A stretch of DNA of 64,000 bases, taken from the NCBI GenBank assembly GCA_934320895.1, contig CAKRFY010000001.1, positions 124,001 through 188,000 of the forward strand, written 5' to 3'. Numbering within the stretch: the first letter of the stretch is position 1; each line of letters opens with the position of its first letter. The stretch comes from an uncultured Lachnospiraceae bacterium (lineage in GTDB: Bacteria; Bacillota; Clostridia; Lachnospirales; Lachnospiraceae). Shown here piece by piece: positions 9,964 through 16,740 of this stretch. The notes below the pieces were generated by a model. That model had not been told where the DNA came from. It ran no database searches and worked only from the letters and a program-made list of their open reading frames with translations. The position numbers were made by a program, and so were the translations under genes.

Positions 9964-10636
9964 CTCCCCAAACTGTTTTTATGATCTGTGTTTTTCCCGA
10001 ACCCAACTCAATCTTTTCCCTAAGTCTTCTAATGTGAACCATCACCGTGTTGCTCATCTCGAAACTTTTTTCTTTCCAGACACGCTCAAAAATCTCATCT
10101 GTAGAAAAAACCTTGTTTGGATGTGATGCCATCAAAAACAGAATATCAAATTCTATAGGCGTAAGTTTTATCGACTTATCATATGCCTTTACTTCATGCG
10201 ACTTTTTATCCATCCACAAATTTTCTATGTTTACAACATCCGATGTTTTCGCTTCTACTCCTCCGAAACTCTGGTATCTTCTCAACTGTGATTTGACTCT
10301 TGCTACAAGCTCACTTGTATTGAAAGGTTTAGTAACATAATCATCCGCTCCATTTACAAGGCCTGAAACCTTATCACTTTCGCTGTCCTTTGCACTAAGC
10401 ATGATTATTGGTATCGTGCTCGTCTCCCTTATCTTAGCACAAACCTCATTTCCATCTATACCCGGCATCATGATGTCAAGAATCGCAAGGTCTATATCCT
10501 CCCTGTCAAATAATTCCAAAGCTTCTTTCCCATTATACGCTTTAAAAACCTGATAACCCTCACCTCTTAAATGGATTTCCACCAAATCCGCTATCTCGTG
10601 GTCATCATCAACTACTAAAATATTTCCATCAGCCAT
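9941..10636 (-). CDS. OmpR/PhoB-family response regulator
   Basis: A 231-residue transcription factor. The receiver domain (1-~120) has the acidic pocket at Asp10-Asp12, the phospho-acceptor Asp54, the conserved Ser/Thr (near 82) and the lysine in TKPF. A winged-helix DNA-binding domain follows (~130-230; KLTPIEFDILFLMASHP and the recognition region VMVHIRRLREKIE). It is first in the operon and should be phosphorylated by the adjacent kinase, most likely controlling its own exporter operon. Its type is VanR/BceR-like; no ligand can be deduced. The GGAGG-like site lies just upstream of 10636. Confidence 0.93.
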   Translation of the reverse strand: MADGNILVVDDDHEIADLVEIHLRGEGYQVFKAYNGKEALELFDREDIDLAILDIMMPGIDGNEVCAKIRETSTIPIIMLSAKDSESDKVSGLVNGADDYVTKPFNTSELVARVKSQLRRYQSFGGVEAKTSDVVNIENLWMDKKSHEVKAYDKSIKLTPIEFDILFLMASHPNKVFSTDEIFERVWKEKSFEMSNTVMVHIRRLREKIELGSGKTQIIKTVWGVGYKIEA

Positions 10637-10771
10637 ACCAGCCTCCTTCCCGGACTGTGTTGTTCTTATACATTTGTTATGATAACATATGGACAGTCCT
10701 TAAATCTTTACTTTTTTCTTAATATTTCTGTACATTTTTCTGTCAAAAACATACCATATTATTTTACCATA

Positions 10772-10810
10772 ATAAAGTCCTGTTATTGACTTTGCATAAC
10801 AGGACTTTAT
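10772..10810 (-). terminator. Hairpin at the end of the citrate synthase gene
   Basis: A perfect 15-bp inverted repeat (10772-10786 and 10796-10810) with a 9-nt loop lies about 75 bp after the citrate synthase stop codon. No strong T-run follows on either strand, so it may act as a weak terminator or 3' stabiliser. Confidence 0.6.
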
Positions 10811-10882
10811 AAATTCATATACAATATCTAAACATTATACATGTATTGTAACTCTTTTAACAACATAATACATTTATAAATC

Positions 10883-12328
10883 TTAACAGCTTTCATCTCT
10901 CATTGTAAGCTGAAGTTTCTCTTTTTCCTTTGTGTCGATTTTTGGTGTTGAGCGATCTTTAAGTGATTCATATACTTTTGGCACCATAATACTCTTATAT
11001 GCCGGTCTTATAATCTTATCGACATTTATAAGTTCTTCCATTCGGTGTGCGCTCCAGCCAACAATACGTGCCATAGCAAAGATAGGCGTAAATAACTCCT
11101 GTGGTATTCCAAGCATTGTATAAACAAATCCACTGTAAAAGTCTACATTGGCACTTACTCCTTTGTATATAGCACACTCCTCTCCAATAACCTCAGGTGC
11201 GATTCTTTCTATCATTGAATAGAGTTCAAATTCTTTTTTCTGATGCTTTTCATTTGCAAGAAGCTCAACAAACTGTTTGAAAGCAACGGCTCTTGGATCT
11301 GATATCGAATAAACTGCATGACCCATACCATAAATAAGACCTCTCTTATCAAATGCTTCCTTGCGCACAAGTTTCTTAAGATATGCCCTTACCTCATCTT
11401 CGTCTGTCGTATCTTTTACATTCGCCTTAAGGTCCTGCATCATCTCAACAACTTTAATATTTGCCCCTCCATGTTTTGGCCCCTTAAGCGAAGAAAGCGC
11501 AGCAGCTATAACTGAATATGTATCAGAGCCTGCCGATGTAACTACCCTCGTTGTAAATGTTGAATTGTTTCCACCACCATGCTCCATATGAAGCACAAGC
11601 GCAAGATCAAGAACCTTCGCCTCAACATCCGTGTATTCTTTGTTCGGTCTGAGCATACGAAGAATATTCTCTGCTGCCGAAAGTTCATCAGACGGTCTAT
11701 GGATATAAAAGCTCTCATCACATTCATAATGATTGTAAGCATGATAACCATAAACAGCAAGCATAGGAAATACACTTATAAGCATAATACACTGACTAAG
11801 CACATTTTCAAGTGAATTGTCCGTAACCTTGTCATCATATGATGCAAGTGTAAGTACACTTTTGGTAAGAGAATTCATAATATCCTTTGAAGGAGCTTTC
11901 ATTATAACATCCCTGACAAAGTTTGTCGGCAGTCTTCTGTTCTTTGCAAGAACAGTCTGAAATTCCTTAAGCTGCTTATCCGTAGGAAGTTCTCCAAAAA
12001 GAAGCAGATACGCTGTTTCTTCAAAACCAAATCTTTTGTCCTGTCTAAAACCTTTCGTCAGATCATATATATTATATCCTCTATAAAAAAGCTGACCTTC
12101 ACAAGGTATAACCCTGTCACCATCCATTTCTGTAGCTTTTATAAGAGATATATTTGTGATTCCTGACAGTACACCTTTTCCGTTTTTGTCCCTAAGTCCC
12201 CTCTTAACGCCGAATTCATCAAATAGTTTCCCATCTATGGAGTTATTTTCTATGCATATCTTTTTATAACGTTTTGCATATTCCTCCATCATTTCCTCGT
12301 GACTTCCCTGAAATAATCCATCCTTCAT
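10883..12328 (-). CDS. gltA: Citrate synthase
   Basis: Condenses oxaloacetate and acetyl-CoA into citrate in the cytoplasm. In these anaerobes it mainly feeds 2-oxoglutarate and glutamate synthesis. The 481-residue protein shows the catalytic histidines in EHGGGNNS and GMGHAVY and the aspartate in NVDFYSG. The N-terminal ~90 residues are an extension beyond the usual ~380-residue bacterial core, ahead of the GVLSGITNIS segment. The length and extension match the citrate/2-methylcitrate synthase form common in Lachnospiraceae. A GGGATGAG site precedes ATG 12328. It is monocistronic with a clear promoter and divergent from cysE. Citrate versus methylcitrate specificity cannot be settled by eye. 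Confidence 0.9.
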   Translation of the reverse strand: MKDGLFQGSHEEMMEEYAKRYKKICIENNSIDGKLFDEFGVKRGLRDKNGKGVLSGITNISLIKATEMDGDRVIPCEGQLFYRGYNIYDLTKGFRQDKRFGFEETAYLLLFGELPTDKQLKEFQTVLAKNRRLPTNFVRDVIMKAPSKDIMNSLTKSVLTLASYDDKVTDNSLENVLSQCIMLISVFPMLAVYGYHAYNHYECDESFYIHRPSDELSAAENILRMLRPNKEYTDVEAKVLDLALVLHMEHGGGNNSTFTTRVVTSAGSDTYSVIAAALSSLKGPKHGGANIKVVEMMQDLKANVKDTTDEDEVRAYLKKLVRKEAFDKRGLIYGMGHAVYSISDPRAVAFKQFVELLANEKHQKKEFELYSMIERIAPEVIGEECAIYKGVSANVDFYSGFVYTMLGIPQELFTPIFAMARIVGWSAHRMEELINVDKIIRPAYKSIMVPKVYESLKDRSTPKIDTKEKEKLQLTMRDESC

Positions 12329-12365
12329 ATATCGCTCATCCCTTTCTCTTTTTTATCATTAGTAA

Positions 12366-12395
12366 ATTATACCTTAATTGTATAACAACTGTCAA
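12366..12395 (-). promoter_or_regulatory. Citrate synthase promoter with overlapping inverted repeat
   Basis: On the minus strand, a perfect TTGACA (12390-12395) and perfect TATAAT (12366-12371) are 18 bp apart. TGTCA and TGACA half-sites at 12390-12407 form an inverted repeat over the -35 box, a possible operator. Confidence 0.7.
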
Positions 12396-12455
12396 ATTTG
12401 TCTGACACTTTTAATAAACTTTTTATATTTATGAAAATGTCATTAAAAGGAATAC

Positions 12456-12484
12456 TTGAAAATATACTTAAATACCATTATTAT
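12456..12484 (+). promoter_or_regulatory. Promoter for serine acetyltransferase
   Basis: TTGAAA (12456-12461) and TATTAT (12479-12484) are separated by 17 bp. The implied leader is about 75 nt, too short for a T-box or other large riboswitch. Confidence 0.55.
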
Positions 12485-12565
12485 ATTATGGACACATTTA
12501 TTGTTTTATAATTGAGATCAGTACATAAAATTGAAATATACCGTATATAAGAAAGGTTGTGTATT

Positions 12566-13486
12566 ATGTTAGAAAAGAAAGTGCTTGACAATATTGTAAG
12601 CGAGATTACAGACAACTATAACAGTGAGGAATTATTTTATTTAAGATCAGGACACTGTATGCCAAATCGTGACACTATCAAACATATCATAATGGGACTC
12701 AGACAGCTCATGTTCCCTGGATATTTTGATAACGAAAATCTTAATAAAACTGTTCCTGAATTTTTTGTAGGACACAATATAACAAAAATCTATAATGATC
12801 TTTACTGCCAGATCAAAGCTGCCTTTTTACAACAGGCAAAGGATAATGCTAACGAGAAAGAAATAGAAAATCATACAACGCAGATATGTTCAAATTTTTT
12901 TGCATCGTTTAGCCACATTCAAAATCTTTTGTTAAAAGATGTAAATGCTGCTTTTGACGGAGATCCCGCTGCAAAAACAAAAGAAGAAATAATCTTTTGT
13001 TATCCGGGACTTTTTGCAATATTTGTTTACAGATTTGCACATGAGCTTTACAAAATGAATGTTCCATTCATCCCAAGAATAATGTCTGAATATGCACATG
13101 ACCACACGGGTATCGACATAAATCCTGGAGCAACTATCGGAGAATATTTCTTTATCGACCATGGAACAGGCGTTGTCATTGGAGAAACAACAGAAATCGG
13201 CAATAATGTTAAGATATACCAAGGTGTAACCCTTGGTGCACTCTCTACAAGAAGTGGTCAGCTTCTGCGCAACATTAAGAGACATCCGACTATTGAAGAT
13301 GATGTCACTATCTACTCAAGTGCATCAATACTCGGTGGTGAAACAGTTATCGGAAAAGGTTCTGTCATCGGAGGAAATGCCTTTATAACAGAATCAGTTC
13401 CTGCCGGAACAAGAGTAAGTGTCAAAAATCCAGAGCTGAGCTTTTCGACAAAGAAAAGCCATAATAAAGAAGAACTACCACGTTAA
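12566..13486 (+). CDS. cysE: Serine O-acetyltransferase (EpsC-type)
   Basis: Transfers acetyl from acetyl-CoA to L-serine, giving O-acetylserine for cysteine synthesis. The 306-residue protein has a long helical N-terminal half (~1-190) and a C-terminal left-handed beta-helix made of hexapeptide repeats. The core is GIDINPGATIG, then FIDHGTG, IGNNVKIYQGVTLGA and a loop with catalytic-type histidines. It is longer than E. coli CysE (273) and fits the EpsC/SatA branch. I start it at ATG 12566 because GAAAGG sits at 12551-12556; a TTG three codons earlier would lie on top of that site. The adjacent secreted-protein gene follows by 46 bp. Confidence 0.9.
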   Translation: MLEKKVLDNIVSEITDNYNSEELFYLRSGHCMPNRDTIKHIIMGLRQLMFPGYFDNENLNKTVPEFFVGHNITKIYNDLYCQIKAAFLQQAKDNANEKEIENHTTQICSNFFASFSHIQNLLLKDVNAAFDGDPAAKTKEEIIFCYPGLFAIFVYRFAHELYKMNVPFIPRIMSEYAHDHTGIDINPGATIGEYFFIDHGTGVVIGETTEIGNNVKIYQGVTLGALSTRSGQLLRNIKRHPTIEDDVTIYSSASILGGETVIGKGSVIGGNAFITESVPAGTRVSVKNPELSFSTKKSHNKEELPR

Positions 13487-13532
13487 CAAATTGCAACTTT
13501 AAATTACTTTAAAAAAGGAAATGAGGTTTCAT

Positions 13533-13955
13533 ATGAAAAAAATTTTGACTAAGTTCATAATCGCAGCACTTTTACTTTCATTAATCAGTCCGATGACAAA
13601 AACATCATATGCAAAGGCAAAAACTAAGAGCATTATCTGTCTTTCGATAAAAGGCAACACACTTACTTATGCTGATGCCGTATGGACATATGATCTTGGA
13701 CTTGAAGATGAAAACATCGTAGGAAAACCAAAGAAGCAGACTATAAAACTTGCTTCCAAAGTTTCATATTCACTTCTAAATCCTGATAAAATGAAGAATT
13801 ATAAAGTAGATAAGAAAAAATTTATCAAAGCTATCAAAGATGCTGAACCTGAACTTGCCAAAGACCATAATATAAAATATTACTGGGGGCTGGCAGCTAA
13901 GATCACAGTAACTGGGAATAAAGTTACAAAAATCCAGCAGTTATATCAGGATTGA
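13533..13955 (+). CDS. Small secreted protein of unknown function
   Basis: A 140-residue protein beginning MKKILTKF, with a hydrophobic core and an AKA cleavage region near residue 27, so it is probably exported. The mature part is lysine-rich with alternating polar/hydrophobic strands and no cysteine pairs or known motif. ATG 13533 is chosen over an upstream ATG at 13521 because GAGG at 13523-13526 is correctly spaced. It could be cotranscribed with cysE, since no terminator is seen between them. I do not recognise a family. Confidence 0.7.
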   Translation: MKKILTKFIIAALLLSLISPMTKTSYAKAKTKSIICLSIKGNTLTYADAVWTYDLGLEDENIVGKPKKQTIKLASKVSYSLLNPDKMKNYKVDKKKFIKAIKDAEPELAKDHNIKYYWGLAAKITVTGNKVTKIQQLYQD

Positions 13956-13971
13956 ACACAGATATGATCAA

Positions 13972-14018
13972 GCGGATATTCGCACTCCACTCTGCTACTT
14001 ACTCATAACACTATTAAC
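13972..14018 (+). repeat. Dispersed ~46-bp intergenic repeat, copy A
   Basis: One of four related copies (others at 15059, 28110, 43154) built on GATATTCGCA...TCC.CTCTGCTACTTGCTTGATAGTGTTAAAC. It lies downstream of the CobW-like gene on the minus strand. See the finding on this family. Confidence 0.7.
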
Positions 14019-14031
14019 TGCTATCGCAGCA

Positions 14032-14060
14032 TATCAGAGGGGGGCCACCCCCTCCTGATA
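14032..14060. terminator. GC-rich hairpin between convergent genes
   Basis: TATCAG followed by a G-run pairs with a C-run followed by CTGATA, with one bulge. It lies between the secreted-protein gene (+) and the CobW-like gene (-). T-tracts are weak, so efficiency is uncertain. Confidence 0.5.
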
Positions 14061-14093
14061 CAAGGAAGTCCCCCACTTATTTCACCTATCTGC

Positions 14094-15023
14094 TTAATTC
14101 CAATATTTATCAATTACATCCTGATTTAAATCCTCACCTATCACGATAAAAATCTCCTGACCTTCTTTTATCGGCTTTATCACTGTCTCTTTTTTAGTTG
14201 CATTAAGTTCTATCCAACCATTGCCATCAGGCATAAAACCTTTAATTCTGAAAACATTTCCACATTTTTCATCAGAAAAAGTTTTATTTACACAACTTTT
14301 AAGTTTATCCACAGTCATTTGCTTATTCATATAATAAAGTGATGAAAATTCCACATCATCAGCATGATACCTTTTCTCTATACCTGCACCGACATATTCG
14401 CAATTTTCAATCTTTTTATAATCATCTTCATTAAACTTCTCCCATGGCTTTGCCATAACGATATTATCAATCTTTCTCGTGCAGTGAAATTCTTCAAGGC
14501 TCTTATTTATATAAGCAGTAACCTCCCGAATCTGTTCATCTGAAACACCATCCGTCTTACTAAAAAGTATTTTTCCCGCATTAGCCACCTCGGATGCAAG
14601 AATATACCTTGAACGCTCTGACAGATCAAGTTCAAGATGTGCATCAACTATAGTTATCACATTTCCAATCTGATACCATCTCTCAAGGGGATCCTCATGG
14701 AGGGTATCAAAAAATTCATCCATATCAAATACACCTGATGGCTCTACCAAAACCCTGTCAAACCCCTGCATACCCATTGCGATAAGTTTTGTCTTAAAAC
14801 GTCTTCTGTGGCAGTCTGCATCACACCCTCCGGCAACCATCTCAAGCTCACAGTTATCACCGAGGATATCCTGCAAAAGCATGGCATCAACATTAACCGC
14901 ACCATAATCGTTTTCAAGGATACCTATTTTAAGACCTTTGTCTGTGAGATATTTCACATATTTTCTGATAAAAGTCGTCTTACCCGAACCAAGAAAACCC
15001 GTAATCAAATCTATCTTAATCAT
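14094..15023 (-). CDS. CobW/P47K-family GTPase, putative metal chaperone
   Basis: A 309-residue GTPase of the COG0523 group that loads metals such as zinc or cobalt into client proteins. Walker A GFLGSGKT is at residues 9-16. The segment between switch I and the G3 region, where the family normally carries a CxCC metal site, reads GGCDADCH (Cys67, Cys71, His72). VEPSG and a SKTD nucleotide-specificity motif follow, then a C-terminal CobW_C-like domain. The altered metal motif could change metal choice. No Zur box or metal-enzyme gene is adjacent, so the client is unknown. A terminator and a 46-bp repeat follow the gene. Confidence 0.82.
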   Translation of the reverse strand: MIKIDLITGFLGSGKTTFIRKYVKYLTDKGLKIGILENDYGAVNVDAMLLQDILGDNCELEMVAGGCDADCHRRRFKTKLIAMGMQGFDRVLVEPSGVFDMDEFFDTLHEDPLERWYQIGNVITIVDAHLELDLSERSRYILASEVANAGKILFSKTDGVSDEQIREVTAYINKSLEEFHCTRKIDNIVMAKPWEKFNEDDYKKIENCEYVGAGIEKRYHADDVEFSSLYYMNKQMTVDKLKSCVNKTFSDEKCGNVFRIKGFMPDGNGWIELNATKKETVIKPIKEGQEIFIVIGEDLNQDVIDKYWN

Positions 15024-15058
15024 TATTCTCTTCCTTTATACATATTTGAATTAGTCAC

Positions 15059-15105
15059 GCGGATATTCTAAATCCGCTCTGCAACCTGCTTGATAGTGTT
15101 AAAAC
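15059..15105 (+). repeat. Dispersed ~46-bp intergenic repeat, copy B
   Basis: Second copy of the family, downstream of the minus-strand nucleosidase gene. In this copy GCGGAT and ATCCGC form a 6-bp stem at one end. Confidence 0.75.
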
Positions 15106-15167
15106 CGGTCATGAAACTGCTTTTAATATCATACAGATATTATAAAAACTAATCCACAACCGGCTTT
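15105..15167 (-). terminator. Possible terminator of the nucleosidase gene
   Basis: On the minus strand GCCGGT and ACCGGT pair around an inner AATATC/GATATT stem, followed by a short TTTT that runs into repeat copy B. Confidence 0.4.
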
Positions 15168-15176
15168 TCAATAAAT

Positions 15177-15863
15177 TTACGCTATTTTTTTAATGAAGTC
15201 AACAACTATCTCAATACCTATCTGGGCTGCTTTTTCTGCAAATTCTGCATAGTCCATCGCACCGCCCTCGCCATCTGATATCGTCCTAAGAACTGCAAAC
15301 GGAATTTTATTTACATAACATACATGACCGATACTTCCACCTTCCATCTCTGCTGCTATGGCATTAAAACGCTCATGAAGTTTGTCTTTCTGATGTTTAT
15401 CGTGCATAAACATATCGCCTGTAGCAATAGTTCCGACTTTGTACTTTCTCTCTTTCTCATCAAGACACTCTTTAAGTATATCCATCATCTTTTTATCACA
15501 AGGAAGATAAATCTCATTTATTCCTGATAAAAGACCTATAGGATCTCCAAGTGCTGATGTGTTCATATCATGCTGCACGACCATATCCGCAACAGCAATT
15601 CCCATAACTCCCAGTTCTTTGCACAATGTCCCTGCGACACCGATATTTATAACCATATCAACATGGTATGTAAGTATCATAGCCTCTGTACATATAGCCG
15701 CAAACACCTTTCCTACACCACTGACAGCAGCAACTACCTCCGTATCACCAATATTTCCTTTTACAAATTCTACGCCGCTTATCGACTCATACGAAGGATT
15801 TTCCAATGTCTTTTTGAGATTGTCAATCTCAATCTGCATGGCTCCTATAACACCAATTATCAT
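15177..15863 (-). CDS. mtnN: 5'-methylthioadenosine/S-adenosylhomocysteine nucleosidase
   Basis: Hydrolyses SAH to S-ribosylhomocysteine plus adenine, and MTA to methylthioribose plus adenine. The 228-residue protein begins with the typical IGVIGAMQIE, has the NIGVAGTL nucleoside-phosphorylase-fold motif, the AAEMEGG catalytic/ribose-binding glutamates, and the base-binding SDGEG segment. It lies just downstream, in transcription sense, of luxS, which uses its product, so the two complete the detoxification branch of the activated methyl cycle. The genes are ~210 bp apart, so cotranscription is possible but not shown. Confidence 0.93.
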   Translation of the reverse strand: MIIGVIGAMQIEIDNLKKTLENPSYESISGVEFVKGNIGDTEVVAAVSGVGKVFAAICTEAMILTYHVDMVINIGVAGTLCKELGVMGIAVADMVVQHDMNTSALGDPIGLLSGINEIYLPCDKKMMDILKECLDEKERKYKVGTIATGDMFMHDKHQKDKLHERFNAIAAEMEGGSIGHVCYVNKIPFAVLRTISDGEGGAMDYAEFAEKAAQIGIEIVVDFIKKIA

Positions 15864-16074
15864 ACTTTACCTCTTTTCTATTTTATTATATTCTATTTTT
15901 TATCTTTTTGTCCTTTGCCAAATTTGTGAACTACACACAAAGCTAAAGCTTCGGTGCTTCTTGCTTAAATCTAACGCAATTCATCCTACATTCTTAAAGA
16001 CCATGAGATTTATAGCCCAAGCATCCTAAAGGCTGTCCGCTTTGCCATAAAACAAACAACCATAACTGTATCAC

Positions 16075-16536
16075 TTATTCTGTAGGATAAGTAAACTCCA
16101 TATTTGTCTGATCTTCAAGCACTTCGAGATAAGTTCTGCATTCCTCTTTTGCAAGATCTATATCAAGATTTTCATAATGACCACACTCAATCGCAGACTT
16201 TCCAAAGACATCACCATCATGCTCTATAGTCTGTTTAAGTATCTTCTTTGTAAGTTCAAAAACATCCTTTGCATCCATATCACGGACAAGGAGATAAAAT
16301 CCTGTCTGACAGCCCATAGGTCCAAAATAGACAATCTTGTCCGATACCTCGGAATTGCGTGCAAATGTAGCAAACATATGCTCAACTGAATGCATAACGG
16401 CATTGCTCATATAATCTCCCGCATTTGGTTTTCTAGTGCGAAGATCATATGTCACAACATCCCCGTCCTCTCTTGAGATATAAAATCCCGGCACTAATAC
16501 ATTATGGTTAATCTGAAAACTTTTTATTCTCTGCAT
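16075..16536 (-). CDS. luxS: S-ribosylhomocysteine lyase
   Basis: Cleaves S-ribosylhomocysteine into homocysteine and DPD, the precursor of autoinducer-2. The 153-residue metalloenzyme keeps its metal ligands: His49 and His53 in HSVEH and Cys118 in ECGHY; the catalytic cysteine is Cys76 in GPMGCQTGFY. The length is normal. Its own promoter lies just upstream. With mtnN following, the locus can both recycle homocysteine and make AI-2; whether AI-2 is a signal here is unknown. Confidence 0.95.
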   Translation of the reverse strand: MQRIKSFQINHNVLVPGFYISREDGDVVTYDLRTRKPNAGDYMSNAVMHSVEHMFATFARNSEVSDKIVYFGPMGCQTGFYLLVRDMDAKDVFELTKKILKQTIEHDGDVFGKSAIECGHYENLDIDLAKEECRTYLEVLEDQTNMEFTYPTE

Positions 16537-16572
16537 TTTTTGTTTCCCCCGTTTCTTAATTTAATCAGTTAC

Positions 16573-16601
16573 ATTTTAACATTGAAATTTCGGTGTGTAA
16601 A
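16573..16601 (-). promoter_or_regulatory. luxS promoter
   Basis: TTTACA (16596-16601) and TAAAAT (16573-16578), read on the minus strand, are 17 bp apart and about 37 bp from the luxS start. Confidence 0.6.
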
Positions 16602-16643
16602 GCATGCTACGTCCTGTCAGCTTATACATCTCTTCTTAACTAC

Positions 16644-16694
16644 AAAAACCCCATTCCAAAAACAATTTTTAAATTGATTTTGGAACGGGGTTTG
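16644..16694 (-). terminator. Terminator of the YhgE/Pip gene
   Basis: A long hairpin with CCCCATTCCAAAA/TTTTGGAACGGGG arms and an inner CAATTT/AAATTG stem is followed on the minus strand by TTTTT. It lies about 50 bp after the stop codon. Confidence 0.85.
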
Positions 16695-16740
16695 CTACTA
16701 TTCACACCACAGGTGTTGACTGGCAGCTTTTGTTTCTGCG

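Noticed and set aside
12485..12565. T-box leader before cysE
   Set aside because: The leader implied by the promoter is only about 75 nt, and no T-box sequence or specifier loop is present.
15559..16029. Long plus-strand frame over the mtnN gene
   Set aside because: It is antisense to a strongly recognised enzyme, with poor start context and biased composition.
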